A DNA stretch of 64,000 bases, taken from the NCBI GenBank assembly GCA_009809945.1, contig WTPW01002434.1, positions 1 through 64,000 of the forward strand, written 5' to 3'. Numbering within the stretch: position 1 is the stretch's first letter; each line of letters begins with the position of its first letter. A model generated the notes under the pieces. The model was not told the DNA's origin. It was given only the letters and a program-made list of their open reading frames with translations, and searched no databases. This document shows, one piece after another, positions 1 to 11,615 of the stretch. Made by a program: the position numbers and the translations under genes. This stretch comes from Gigaspora margarita (lineage: Eukaryota; Glomeromycota; Glomeromycetes; Diversisporales; Gigasporaceae).

Positions 1-149
1 TATAGATAGAAAGCGTGACGAATATATATGTGAAAAATAACAGAATGACGAATTATTGTGTGAAGAATAAAAAAAAGGTGATGAATAAGTCACGCGAACC
101 AATCAAACTTAAGATTTTGCGGACGCACGGCTCTTAATTTGCCGTATAA

Positions 150-395
150 CCCTACACTTCGTGATTTGCATCACTCCGTTCCTGGTATACACTTCGTGAA
201 ATTTTCAATATCACTCCGTTCCTGGTATACACTTCGTGAAATTTTCAATATCACTCCGTTCCTGGTATACACTCCGTGAAATTTTAATATCACTCCGTTC
301 CTGGTATACACTACGTGATTTCATCACTCCGTTCCTGGTATACGTGATTTCATCACTCCGTTCCTGGTATACACTACGTGATTTCATCACTCCGG
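150..395. repeat. Tandem repeat, 40-bp unit degrading to shorter units
   Basis: Three consecutive 40-bp units begin TCACTCCGTTCCTGGTATAC at 171, 211 and 251 and carry ACTTCGTGAAATTTTCAATA. Three or four shortened units follow, in which ACTACGTGATTTCA replaces the second half. The array ends near TCCGGGTATT. The first 150 bases of the window hold only AT-rich DNA with scattered TGACGAAT words. No coding potential is visible. Confidence 0.9.
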
Positions 396-540
396 GTATT
401 GCCCTATGAACTATATACTACATATGAGTGACGATCTGTGAAAACTTGTAAATCGTGCTTTTTGAATGTTTACTTTTAATAAACCATATAACTTAACAAT
501 TATTATTTTAGTATCGTTTGTCATTTAATTTTAAATATAT

Positions 541-934
541 TCGGCTTAGGGTCCAGAAAAACGATTTTCGAATTTTTGAAGGCTGTAAAAATAGTGCACC
601 ACAATTGGTGCTTAAGCCGAAGTTAGTATATTTAATTATATAGTATGATAAACCCTCTTTCAGAAAATGGGGTTTTATATCTCTTACGTGACTGCTGCTG
701 GTAGCAAGTCTTCAACGTTAGATGTGTCGGGCCGAGCCTAGGCCCGACTTTCCTGACTTTGAAGACCTGCTACCGGCAGCAGGCACGTGAGAGGTACAAA
801 TGGACCCATTTTATGAAAGAGTGTTTATCATACTAATTTATATACTAACTTCGGCTTAAGCACCAATTGTGGAACACTATTTGCAGCATTCAAAATTCCA
901 AATCGTACGGAGTTTTTTCCGGATCCTAATTCGG
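541..934. mobile_element. Foldback MITE with GC-rich core
   Basis: The two halves are inverted copies of each other. The left end CGGCTTAGGGTCCAGAAAAA pairs with the right end near TTTTTTCCGGATCCTAATTCG. Inner blocks (CACAATTGGTGCTTAAGCCG, ATGATAAACC, CTGCTGGTAGCAAG) recur in reverse order, and the centre is the palindromic CGGGCCGAGCCTAGGCCCG near 737. It has no ORF. Target duplication is not clear, so the superfamily is left open. Confidence 0.8.
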
Positions 935-975
935 ATATTCGATCTAAAACATCTTTAATAATTTTTGTATTGAAA

Positions 976-1110
976 TCAGATTAAAATGAAATATGATAGC
1001 ATAAAAAAATCGACAAGTCACTGAAAATAAATTTTTTGGGTGTATTTTTTAGGGTTATGGTTAAGGTTAGAAGTTAGTTTTAGAGTAGGGTTTATATTAA
1101 ACAAGTATAA
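976..1110. mobile_element. Fragment of TTAGGG-bearing MITE family
   Basis: The stretch TGAAATCAGATTAAAATG, then GGGTGTATTTTTTAGGGTTA and a TTAGGG-like tract, closely matches the interior of the complete element at 46,743-46,908. The right terminal repeat is not recognisable, so this looks like a truncated copy. The 1,111-1,916 stretch between it and the GH27 gene is AT-rich with no gene that I can see; it presumably contains the promoter. Confidence 0.55.
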
Positions 1111-1916
1111 GTGGGGTTTAAAGAGTTAAATAAATCCCGATATTTCAATAATATCTTCTCTCAGCATAATAATTGTTAATTAATAAATATCTTAATCAGT
1201 TAATAATATATATATATTGCATTTAGAAATAATTTTCAGGAGTCTATGGAAATAATATTGACAGTTTTAAATTAATAAATATCTTCATCAGTTAATAATT
1301 TTTTTTTTGTAATTTTCACGGGTCGATGAAAACATGTGATTATAATTAGGGTTTCAAAATTAAAACCAGAGAATCATATTTTATTTTTCCAATTTATTAA
1401 CAAACATAGTAAAAACGCTATTTAAAAATCTCACATATGCAACTTAGTTGGTAATTTTGAAACCCCTCAATATAGACTTGTACAAATAAGCCTTCGAAAG
1501 ACCAGTATTCCATTTAGTGGATCTTCATCAGCGCAAATCATTTTGTCGGTCGAGTGTAATTATACTTTTCCTCTATATGTAATAAATAAAATAAATTGAC
1601 AAATAAAGAAAATATAGAAAAATGACTATGATAAGGCGTAAGTAGCATAAATTGCAGATTTATCAAGATTAATATATAAAGCAGAATTCCAAATAATTTA
1701 AAAGTCTTCTGTTTTTCTTTTTTTGTACGTAAAGATATCTAATATTAGTTGTATAATTAATTGAAAATATATAAATTCTCTTTTCTAAATTCACACTTAA
1801 TTTTGAGTAGTATTTCCTTTTTTTACGCAAAATACCCCTTTAATAGAGTTTCATAACCATTTTTTTTATTTTTGCAGCACGCCATATATATATATTAATT
1901 TTTGTTGTTTATTATA

Positions 1917-4900
1917 ATGAGAATGTTGATATCACTTTTTGTTATAATTTTCGCTACGGTCGCTTCATGCCTGAACAATGGCCTTGGTAAAACGCCAGCT
2001 AGGGATGAGAATCGATTCTAAAAACTTTAATCGATGATCGAATCGGTTATAATCGATTTATAATCGATAATAGAATCCTATATATATGTTGTTATCACTT
2101 ATTACTATCAGTTTTATCACCATCATAATCATCAGCAAAAATATCATTATTATCAGAGATATAATCTAATTTCACTAAATCTANCATCCTCAGATAATGT
2201 ACTTTGTTGGTTTTCAAGTTGACGAAGTTGTAGTAGCCATGCCAATAAAGTTAGAAACAAAAAAAAAACTTACTTTATATAAATAAATTGAACAATAATA
2301 AAAAGCTTAATCATTTTGGGCAATATTATTTTTTCATTCGTGTAAAAATTAAGGCTTAATTATTTGGGCAATATTATTTATTCATTCGGTAAAAATTAAG
2401 GTTAATTATTTGGGCAATATTATTTATTCATTCGTGTAAAAATTAAGAAACGGTCTTAAAAATTAAAAATAATAAACTTAGCCACTATAATATGGCTGGC
2501 TATAAACTATAGGCTTAAAATTTAATAAAACAATACGCCTTATATTTAACAAACATATAGCTGTAATAATTACTTACCAGAGAATATTTAAAAATAATTA
2601 AGTAAATAACTTGCGAAATAAAGATGGCTGAGTACGAACTAAAGGCTAAGCTAAATGACTCATAAAGTTTAAAAATAAAAGAGCTGTTTTAAAATAAACA
2701 AATAACTTGAAAATTAGTGAAAGTTTATTATAATTAAAANGATTATANGCCTAGAATCNANTCTAATTCAAGAATCGATTCAAAAATATGCAATCGTTTC
2801 TAGAAACGATTAAATCGATTATACAAAAATGAGAATCGATTCTAATTCGATTAACGATTAAATCGATTATCAGAGAATCGATTCTCATCCCTAACGCCAG
2901 CCATGGGATGGAATAGTTATAATCATGTAAATATCTTCTGATCTTATAATTATGTATTAGCAAACACATTATCAAGATACCTAAACAATATTCAAAAATT
3001 TAAAGTTTGGTTGCACTGTTAATGAAACCATAGTAAAAGGAATTGCTGATGCCATGGTTGAATATGGTTTTCTCAATGCTGGCTATACTTACTTGAATCT
3101 TGGTGAGATCATTAATTTGATAATATGATGAATATTATCTAAAAAAAATATTGTTGTTGATTTTAATATATGTTTACTGTATTTCCTATAGATTGTGGTT
3201 GGTCAAATGAAAATAGAAGTCAACCTAATAATAGTCTCATTCCTAATCCAATCGCGTAAGTATGATATATTCTTTTAACCATAAAGTCGTTGCGTTATCT
3301 TATTTAATTTAATTATCCTATGCTCAAGATTTCCCAATGGAATGATAGGTAATCAACACAATTTATGTTTGCATTCTATAAAAAAATTTTTTTTGTTTAT
3401 CACGATGTTATTGATGTTATTTTCTATTATAAGATATTGTAGATTATGTGCATAATAAAGGATTATTATTTGGAATTTATGGTGATGCTGGAACTTTAGA
3501 CTGCGCCATACTCCCTGGATCACTTGGTAGGAATATATAATTACTCTTAATTAGACCTTTTTTTATTTATTTAAGAGTACTTTATTATAGGTTTCGAGGA
3601 ATTAGATGCACAAACATTTGCAGCTTGGAGAGTTGATTATTTAAAATATGATAATTGTTATAATTCGAATATTAGTCCGATAATTCGCTATTCGGTAAAG
3701 CATGCCATAATTTGATCTGCTATCAAATTATTTTCATTAATATTAATTATTTTTTATATAGAAAATGCGAGATGCACTCATTGGTAAAATTACATGTTTC
3801 TTATAACATAAATAGTAAATAACATAACATGCCAAACAATCTCATTCTTTTTATAGCTACAAATAGATCAATTTATTATAGTATATGTAATTGGGGGTAA
3901 AGAATCTAAAAAATTGCTGTAACGAAGTTATGATGTTTAAAATTAAACTTTCATACTATCTATTATTTAGGCAATCTGACCCTTATATTTGGGGACATGA
4001 AATTGGCAATAGGTATTTATTTTGTCTCCCTAATACTATAGGCAATATTGCAGCTCATATTGATCTTTTAATTCAATACAATGATATTTTATAGTTGGAG
4101 AACAACTGGTGACATTAATCCGAGTTGGGATGCAATTTTGTCTATTCTAGATCAACAACGAAATATTTCAAACTTTTCAGGCCCAGGAGGCTGGAATGAT
4201 CCTGATATGCTTGAAATTGGTAATGGTGATCTTACTGTTGATGAACAAAAAAGCCATTTCTCTTTATGGGCTGCCTTGAAAGCTCCTTTAATACTTGGAT
4301 TTAATGTAAATTTATTTTATAATTTATTGTATGCAGCAATTTATTTTATAATTTTAAATACTGAAATTTACAACGCCTTGGATATTAACAGCTCAGAAAT
4401 CCACCTAATGATACATTGGCAATAGCATTAAATGAAAAATAATAGCTATTAATGTAATTTAGTCTTTTTAATTGTATATGTTTTTTTTATTACAAATTAT
4501 CTCAATATAATATTATAAATAGCAAGATCCTCTTGGACGATCAGTAGAAATCGTTGAATTTATTGAGGACACTTATGAAATTTGGACTGGTATACTTAGT
4601 GATGGTTATGTTGCAGGTATATATTTCTAGAAGCTTCAGTCAACTTTATTATAGTATCTGGAGGGTAATTAACCTTAATTTGTTTTATTATAATAGTTTT
4701 ATTCAATCGTGAATTCATAGCATCATTTATTACATTAAACTTTGAAAATCATTGTGGCATACATGGTATAATTGCAGTTACAGACCTTTGGGATGATGAT
4801 CCATTTAAAGGGAATCTTACGGATAGGTTTGTTGTTTATAATAACTTCTATTTTTTTTATGAGAAATATTATTAATTTTGAATTATGATTTTTGTAAAAC

Positions 4901-4970
4901 CTTTAGTTATATTGCTCAGCCTCATGGTGTAATAGTTTTAAAGCTTCAAGTTGTGGAGATAAATTCTTAG
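1917..4970 (+). pseudogene. GH27 alpha-galactosidase gene, 14 exons, interrupted
   Basis: Encodes a secreted glycoside hydrolase family 27 enzyme, a retaining alpha-galactosidase that removes terminal alpha-galactose from oligo- and polysaccharides. Exons by eye: 1917-1999 plus 2902-2926, 3006-3102, 3192-3255, 3329-3348, 3434-3526, 3591-3694, 3762-3783, 3857-3896, 3971-4012, 4095-4305, 4392-4453, 4523-4616, 4697-4826, 4907-4970, with GT-AG introns of roughly 60-90 bp. The ATG opens a hydrophobic signal peptide, then LNNGLGKTPAMGWNSYNH, the family N-terminal motif. The nucleophile Asp lies in YLKYDNC (about residue 149) and the acid/base Asp in WNDPDML (about 232). The spliced length, about 383 residues, suits the family. 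Two lesions are present: an 894-bp element splits exon 1, and exon 11 needs one extra A in the A-run at 4435-4439 to stay in frame. If the frameshift is a sequencing error, the insertion alone still disrupts the gene. Confidence 0.92.
2000..2893. mobile_element. Non-autonomous hAT-like element in GH27 exon 1
   Basis: Terminal inverted repeats TAGGGATGAGAATCGATTCT and AGAATCGATTCTCATCCCTA flank 894 bp. An exact 8-bp target duplication ACGCCAGC sits at 1992-1999 and 2894-2901. An 8-bp duplication with a YAGGG terminus is the hAT superfamily signature. Subterminal regions are dense in AATCGATT words, a plausible transposase-binding array. A roughly 65-bp unit (AATTAAGG..TATTTGGGCAATATTATTTA) is repeated three times near 2310-2450. 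There is no transposase ORF. Five ambiguous bases fall inside it. Removing it and one duplication copy restores the exon reading frame. Confidence 0.9.
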
Positions 4971-5646
4971 ACTGCTATTAAAAGATTTTCTATTCACAAG
5001 TGATTTCAGTTATTTTTCTTTTAATTCTTTTAACACAGGTCCTTTTTTTTTTTAGTTTGTATTGTATGTACTAAATATATCGATTTAAATTTACTGTTAA
5101 TATCTAACTAATGCATGCTCATTAGATAGAAATAATTATTTTTAATTGAAACAGGCAGAATTGGTTTATTTTTATATTATTAAATGTATTGTTCTATATT
5201 TACAATCTTAATCATGTTAGTAAAAATTAGAGGTGTCTTAAAGATGTCGTCTCATGTATACAGTTAGAAATAATTATTTTTAATTGAAATGGACTGAATT
5301 GGTTATTTTTCTATTATAAACATATTGATTACTATTTTCTGGTGGGGTTTTATACCCAATATAGAAAGTTTTTTGCAATACAAGGTCAATAAACTGCTTT
5401 GTTATGTGGGATCAATTGTTGTTTGCAAACTTCGGAGTTGGTTACTAACTATCAAAACTATCCGAGGAAGTGTGAAACCAATGGAATAAGTCAGTAACTG
5501 CCAAGGGAAATTTAACCAACAGCAAAGTAAAAGTATATAAATAGTATTTTTAATATATTTTGGAAGATAAGTTGAATTACAATTAGATTAGTAAATAATA
5601 TCTTTAAATGTCTCTTATAATAATTTCAAATAACGATGATAGCTGA
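4971..5646. other. GH27 downstream region with a short direct repeat
   Basis: The sequence TAGAAATAATTATTTTTAAT plus the next few bases occurs at 5127-5151 and again at 5265-5289, each followed by a similar ...GAATTGGTTATTTTT stretch, so part of the downstream sequence appears duplicated. The stretch 5,330-5,520 has a more balanced base composition but no ORF or family that I recognise. Confidence 0.45.
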
Positions 5647-7446
5647 TAATGCCTGATGAGACCATTTTATCAGACAACTTTGAGTTGATGAATGACAAAA
5701 CTCTGATAATAACAAAACTTACGACCAATGGCGAAATGCATGATGAATTATAAAATTTTATATGTAATATATAGTATTTTAACGAAATAATATAAAAAAA
5801 AAAAAATTAAAAATGAGATTTTCTTTTAAAAATTATGTCTACTCAGTTTTGACACACTGACATGCCATTATTCAATGATTTGCATTAATTACTTGGATAT
5901 ATTAGATAGGTCTATCGAAGAAAACTACAGATAATGAAAATTATCAACTTCAGATTCAATACAGTGTATAATGTTTGTGGAGTTTACTTTTTATTACGAA
6001 ACGACTTAAGAGAGAAAAGATCGTTGCCAAATAAAAATTTAATGATACAAATTAAAAGTTGAAAAATCGATTAGTTGAACAAGTTGACAATCAATCATTT
6101 CTTTTTTTTAAAACCAACTTAAACTATTAGTCGATTAGTTGACTAATCGATTAATTGATTGGTTGTTCAATTGATTAGTCAATTACAATCGATTAGTCAA
6201 TCAGTTGACTAATTATCGATTAACCATTTAACTAACCATTTGATTAGTCGATCAATTGATTAATCAATTATTGAAAAAATGCTAAATGCTCAGGTGTCAG
6301 CATCTTCTATAAATCGAGTTCTATAGCACTTTCAAAGACATAAACATATTGAAACTTTCTTCACTTCTAGAAAAACTAGGTTTGTTAAACATAAATAATA
6401 TAAAGTATGTTTAACTCAGGGTTGTGAATAGACATAGACAAGCCAATAGACTCAATAGACAGTCTAATAGTCTAATGATGTCAAATTAAAGTCATCAGAC
6501 AATAGACAGATACTGTCGGTCCTCCCCAAACTGATCATGTCAAAATTGATAACCTGTCAAATCTGATAAAAACTTAATCTACCAAGTTGGTATCTGATAT
6601 ATAAATATAATAGTTTATAATGTTTTCAAATCCGATAACCTCCCGAAACGCATACCAAACCTGTCCACCATGCATACCGGTTTGTGGAGGGCCAATAGTA
6701 TATATATAGTTTAAAGTAATCTGATTGGTTAATTTCAGAATTATGATTTAGCCAATATAAGTACTAAATTAGACCGATGGACCAATAGACAAGTTAATTT
6801 ATGAATAGACATCGTGTCTATTAAATTTTTATTTAAATAGACTTTGTCAATTCTCAACCAAATTGAATAAATATTAGACAATTAGACCATTAGGCAATTA
6901 GACAATTGAATTGTTGATTCGACTATGTCTATTCACAACCCTGGTTTAACCTTTTAATATTAACACCTACTCATATAATACTTTATATTTCAGAAATTGG
7001 AATTGATAAATTTTTCAAGTATTTTGTTTGATCACGAACTCTAAAATTTTGAGCAATCTTTAACCAATTGGTCAACTAATCAATTGTTCAACTAATCGAT
7101 TGGTCAACTAATCGATTAGTCGAATAAAATCGATAGTTGAATAAAAAATTTATCAACTAATCTATTGTTGATTGAAAAATTATGACAATTTGTAACACTA
7201 TAAAAATTACTGTCTCATATCAATTGATGAATCTTTATGATGATGAAATAACAGTAATTTGAAAAAATTTAAGATTCAGAATATCCAGAAACTTATCAAA
7301 AGAGTGCCAACTTTATTCTTATATTTTGTTAGTCAAATTAATTCATCAAGAGTTTTGTCAATCGTCATTCGATTGTCCGCAGTTTCATCAAGACGACTAA
7401 AACATTGACTATTTCATCATTGTAAAAATAGTTTCGTCAGGCATTA
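5647..7446. mobile_element. Composite foldback element, TAATGCCTGA termini
   Basis: TAATGCCTGATGAGACCA on the left pairs with TTTCGTCAGGCATTA on the right. The two arms share inverted blocks rich in GACGAAAC/GATGAA words and CGATTAGTTGAC words (6,065-6,290 against 7,065-7,170). Termini ATGCCTGA flanked by TA would fit a TA duplication, but this is weak. The middle is occupied by a separate hAT-like insertion. A related TGACGAAACC-rich block lies at 9,458-9,605. No ORF is evident. Confidence 0.5.
6417..6943. mobile_element. hAT-like MITE, CAGGGTTGTG termini
   Basis: Termini CAGGGTTGTGAATAGACATA and its reverse complement bound 527 bp. Flanking 8-mers are GTTTAACT (6409-6416) and GTTTAACC (6944-6951), a target duplication with 7 of 8 matches. 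Subterminal AATAGAC/GTCTATT words recur many times. It lies inside the larger foldback element. No coding content. Confidence 0.82.
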
Positions 7447-8003
7447 TGAATAGTGTATTAGTTATATATTTTGCACCATCACATTTGTAGTTTTTACTTA
7501 ATAAAATTCCGATTTAAACAGATCATAATAAAAGAAATAAATTAAAATTTTCTTTTTATTTATATAAATACTAGAATATGACCTGTCACGTTGTTCCAGA
7601 AAATTATATTTACAAATTAATTATCAAGACTAAAATTAATAAAACAAATATATTTTTAATTATTGATATATATATATATAATATAATTAATAAGTATTAT
7701 TAACAATTTTAGTCACATTATTAATTAAAAACTACTTAGTAATATGCAATACAACAAATTATTAATCAAAAACTATTAAAATAGTACTCAAGACTATAAT
7801 AAAGGATATGAACCCATTTCTGAAGTGCTCCATAGGGGTTATATGTTTTATTATTGTCTAGAGACTCCATTAACAACCCTATTAATAATATTAATAACTA
7901 ATTAAACCTCGAAAGTCCATCAATAATCATAGTAATTGGAAATAAATAAGTATAGGCGAAAACTTATTATTTAGATTATTATCTTTCAATTCTTAAATGT
8001 GTG

Positions 8004-8454
8004 CCAGCCCTGTAAGAAAAAGTGGCACGTGGTACGGTCCAAAATGACACGGGAAAAACAACCATTACGTGCCTCCGCAAAAAATTTCACGTGCAAATCA
8101 CGGTCCACAAACCGTTCCTTCACTGCAATTTCCGTAGAAAAACGTGCCAAAAATCCGTGCCAAAATCCGTGGATTTTGGATTAGTAAACTGCTGCAAAAT
8201 CCGGTCCATTTACTGTTCAAAATTTACGGGTGAACGTGCCAAAAATGGCACGGTGAAAAGAAACCATCCCGTGCCTCACGTGTCAAACACGGTGCACTAT
8301 CCCGTGCCTTTCCGTTATTTTAGTGAACGTGCCAAAATACGTGTATTTTGGCTTAGTAAACTGCTGCAAAATCCGGTCCATTTGCGGTCCAAAATTCACG
8401 CGTATACCCGTAATGGCACGGATATCACACGTGCCACTTTTCTTACAGGGCAGG
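8004..8454. mobile_element. TIR element with internal duplication, GC-richer than surroundings
   Basis: CAGCCCTGTAAGAAAA..GTGGCACGTG on the left mirrors CACGTGCCACTTTTCTTACA GGGC on the right. Inside, a block GCTGCAAAATCCGGTCCATT with its flanks occurs twice (about 8,190-8,230 and 8,360-8,400), and CACGTGCC/GGCACG words are scattered through it. Its base composition is clearly unlike that of its neighbours. The long overlapping open frames here come from the lack of AT-rich stops and are not treated as genes. A diverged relative on the other strand lies near 21.3-21.5 kb. The 7,447-8,003 stretch before it shows nothing. Confidence 0.72.
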
Positions 8455-9457
8455 TTTGTAGTGCAGACAAAATTCTTTAAAGTTCGTTTATATTAGAATT
8501 AAGACTTTATTAAGGTTAAAGGTTAGAAAAGTATATAGTAAAATGCTTATAAAAATCTTTTTTATTGGTGCATGAAGAATAGTTTTATATGAATTTTTTA
8601 AGAAATAAGCGATTTTGACAAAATTGATGTTGTGAAAGTGTTAATTTCGAGGTGATTGCTAGAAAAAAAAACCACTAAAATCACTACTATCCAATTCAAG
8701 CACTATCTAACGGTCGCTCATTACTCTCAAACCTTGAATTGGCAGGCAGAAAAAGGCGTGGAATTTGGCCTGGGTCTCGAGATCCGTGTAGTCTTGCTAT
8801 GGCAAATTAGGAAAAGTATTTTCTTATTAGTTTGGTTATAACAGATAATATTGCTTCTAGTGTTCTATTGAATTAACGATTTACTCTCTTTTTAGTCTAA
8901 GATGCAGAGCTTGGATTAGTCAATTTCCAATCGTTAATATTATTAACGATAGTCACAGAATCAGGATTGAAATCGAATAAATGATACAATTTATCTCACA
9001 ATGAGATCGATCAATCACCTGGTAAATAAGGTAATCTACTGTCTAATTGATTTATGCTATTTAATATAAGAGTGAATAATTCAATCTTCTCTTTCTGGGA
9101 TTCCAAAACTGAGTTTAATCGTGAATTCGAATTTTAATGATAGTTACGGGGATCGTAATTAATAATGTGAGGTCATGGGTTTGATTGTAGATCAATGAAA
9201 TCACAGAGATCAGGTATTGTTGGACATTCGAGGTTATCAATGTTTTAATCACTTATGGTTTATTATAAATACAAGTAAATAATCGATTACTAATTCTCTT
9301 TTACAAATATGGGGTTTTCAATTATTATGGGAACACTTTTTTACAATGAATGATTTATTACAAGTGATTTTTACGACAAAGAGAATAATAGTTTTAGCAA
9401 ATTAACTTCTACTATATATGTTTTTGAAGTTTTTAGAACTCAAGTGGAGTTGTTAAC
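8455..9457. other. Unassigned intergenic DNA
   Basis: About 1 kb with locally more balanced composition (8,650-8,830 and 8,880-9,280) but no convincing ORF, splice-linked exons, terminal repeats or known RNA motif. It could be an old degraded repeat or a transcribed non-coding region. I cannot decide which. Confidence 0.3.
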
Positions 9458-9605
9458 TAATGATGCCTGACGCATGACGCAATCTGTGTAATTGACGCAT
9501 GACGAAACCATTTCCTCAGGCAACTTCAAATTGATGAAATGACGAATGATGAAACCTATGACGCTGACAAAACCAATGACGCATGGCGAAACACATAATA
9601 AATAA
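9458..9605. repeat. TGACGAAACC-rich repeat block
   Basis: Words such as CCTGACGCATGACG, GACGAAACCA and CAATGACGCATGGCGAAA repeat here. They align with 5,648-5,755 and, inverted, with 7,325-7,446, so this is a third copy of the arm of that foldback element. Confidence 0.5.
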
Positions 9606-9634
9606 CAAAACCCATCAACCTTTATATTGTATAA

Positions 9635-9800
9635 AAATTAGTTTGCTTAGTATTATTTTGCCTTTTATATATAGCAGCAATCAATGTTGTATATAAAAAT
9701 TTTTTATAATAAATTTTAAGACTTTTATATACAATTATTGATTATTGCTAGATATGAAAGTCAAAATAACACTAAACAAATCAATTTTTATGCAACAATA
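9635..9800. mobile_element. Small foldback (palindromic) MITE
   Basis: TGTATAAAAATTAGTTTGCT..AGTATTATTTTGCC is mirrored by GTCAAAATAACACTAAACAA..TTTTTATGCAACAATACA. The centre lies near TTTTTTATAATAAATTTTAAG. The arms are mutated. No ORF, and no certain target duplication. Confidence 0.55.
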
Positions 9801-10708
9801 CAAGTTGTTTAGGAGAACAAAATACATCTACTCTAAACTTTTATATAAATCAGTTAATATTTTATTAATATAGAGTTTTATATAAATTTCTATAAAAAAT
9901 TACACCATTTTTTTGGTTATATTCATAGGTATATAAAATAAAAAATGGTACTAATAAAGTTATCTTATTTGTAATAACTGATATTTTATTAATTATAATA
10001 AAGCTTCCAAAAAAATAAAATATGATTGCCGGATTATTTTTTGTACAATAAAATTTAAATTCTTGTATATTATTTTTTGTGCATAAAAATTTTAATTCTT
10101 GTTACACATTATTTTTTTGTGCAATTATTTAAATTAATTTTAAATGCACACATGTGCATTTACTTGTCTAGGTTTTAATGCACAAAAACAAAAGTACTTG
10201 CACATGTGCATCTTGTGCAAGCCAATTTTAAACACTGGACTAGATCCAGAAGTTATTAACATTTTGTATTGCTTTGGATATTTAATAATTAGATTTAAAT
10301 AATCAAGATAAGACAAATTATTAATAATTTCTGAATCTAGTAATTTTATAATTTGGGGTCTATATTAAGTGAACACATTGGTAGTTTTTTAAGATAAACT
10401 AGTAGATCAAATGTTATTTGCTATTAAAGGTCTTTGGAATTTTTAATAGTAAATTCCCAAAATCTATGAATAATATAAAAATCATTTTTATTATTGGCTT
10501 TGGTATAACTTAAAAGCCACTTACTATGTAGTGGAATATTATTAACAATACAAATTAAGCCTTATTATTATATATATAGATTAATTTAGTATATATTATA
10601 AGGCTTTAAATAATATATACTAATATATAGTATAAGTATAATAAATGTATAAAATATATACAAATATTAAGCAACTGATTAAAATTACATAACATATCTT
10701 TAATAAAT
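9801..10708. other. AT-rich intergenic DNA
   Basis: No gene is visible. TGTGCATAAAAATTTTAATTCTTG-like units recur between 10,050 and 10,230 together with TGCACATGTGCA palindromes, suggesting a degraded repeat. The rest is unremarkable. Confidence 0.4.
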
Positions 10709-10933
10709 GTCACGGATGATCATGAAATCAGATGATGGTGTAATTTGGATATATTTTATGTACAATTTTTAAAAATTTTTAGGGCCTTTTTTGTCTGCTT
10801 TTTTTTTATGGTTGAGTTAGGATTTAGGGTTAGGGTTATTAATAAAAGAGTATGGGTGGATTTTAGTAGGGCTTATATTTTCAAATTAAGACCCCAAATT
10901 TCACCATCATCTGATTTCACGATCATCCGTGAC
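10709..10933. mobile_element. MITE with GTCACGGATGATC termini and TTAGGG core
   Basis: GTCACGGATGATC..TGAAATCAGATGATGGTG on the left is matched by CACCATCATCTGATTTCA CGATCATCCGTGAC on the right. The direct 7-mer AATAAAT flanks both sides (10,702-10,708 and 10,934-10,940). The interior has TTAGGGTTAGGGTTATTAAT. It shares its layout with the element at 46,743-46,908. The open frame through it is incidental. Confidence 0.8.
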
Positions 10934-11080
10934 AATAAATATGTGTATGTCAAGTGTCAAAACTTGTCAATTATATTTTAAATGCATAGTAAATTTGTCT
11001 GTGAGTATATTTATCAAATAACAATATAGCTTAATCAATAATTGTGGCATATCTTAGTAACTTTTTTTAACAATTATTTA

Positions 11081-11615
11081 GGGGGCATCCATAAATAACG
11101 TTATGCTTGAGGGGGGGGTCCCCCAAAATATAACGATTTTCCAATATATAGGGGGGGTCCCCTCCAACATAACGCAATTTTTTTATATAAATTTGTCTAA
11201 AACTTGACCCAGTGGTCCAAATTGGATGGTTTGGTATCATTCGAACCGTCTCAAGGAGAGGAATCTAATGGTACCAATTTCATTTGATTTAGATCACTGG
11301 ATCACGTTTTATTAACGAAATACTATTGGTTATTATGTTTTCTTATAAAATTACTATAAAATCAATAGTATTTCGTTAATAAAACGTGATCCAGTAGTCC
11401 AAATAAATGCTTTTGGTACCATTGGATTCGTCTCATAGAGATGAATCGAATGGTACCAAAATCATCCAGATTGGATCACTGGGTCATTATATATTCAAGT
11501 TTTTGTAAAATTTTATATATAAATATACAGATTTTTAAAAATTTTTTTATATAGTAGAGGGGGGGGGTCAAGAGCTACTATGTAGGGGTACATAACATTA
11601 TTTATGGATGCCCCC
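11081..11615. mobile_element. PIF/Harbinger-like MITE, GGGGGCATCC termini
   Basis: GGGGGCATCCATAAATAACG at the left and its mirror TTATTTATGGATGCCCCC at the right bound 535 bp, with TTA on both sides (11,078-11,080 and 11,616-11,618). A TWA duplication with a G-rich terminus is the PIF/Harbinger pattern. The interior is itself a long palindrome built on GATCCAGTGGTCCAAAT and GAATCKAATGGTACCAAA, centred near 11,345. No ORF is present. The 11,616-12,231 stretch after it shows nothing recognisable. Confidence 0.8.

Noticed and set aside
171..395. Possible CRISPR-like array
   Set aside because: The 40-bp units are directly adjacent without unique spacers, and the genome is eukaryotic. The same holds for the other tandem arrays.
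8022..8480. 152-codon open frame, the longest on the plus strand near 8 kb
   Set aside because: It runs wall to wall through a TIR-bounded repeat with an internal duplication. The frame is open because the element is GC-richer than its surroundings. No domain, no homologous frame at the same phase in the second internal copy.
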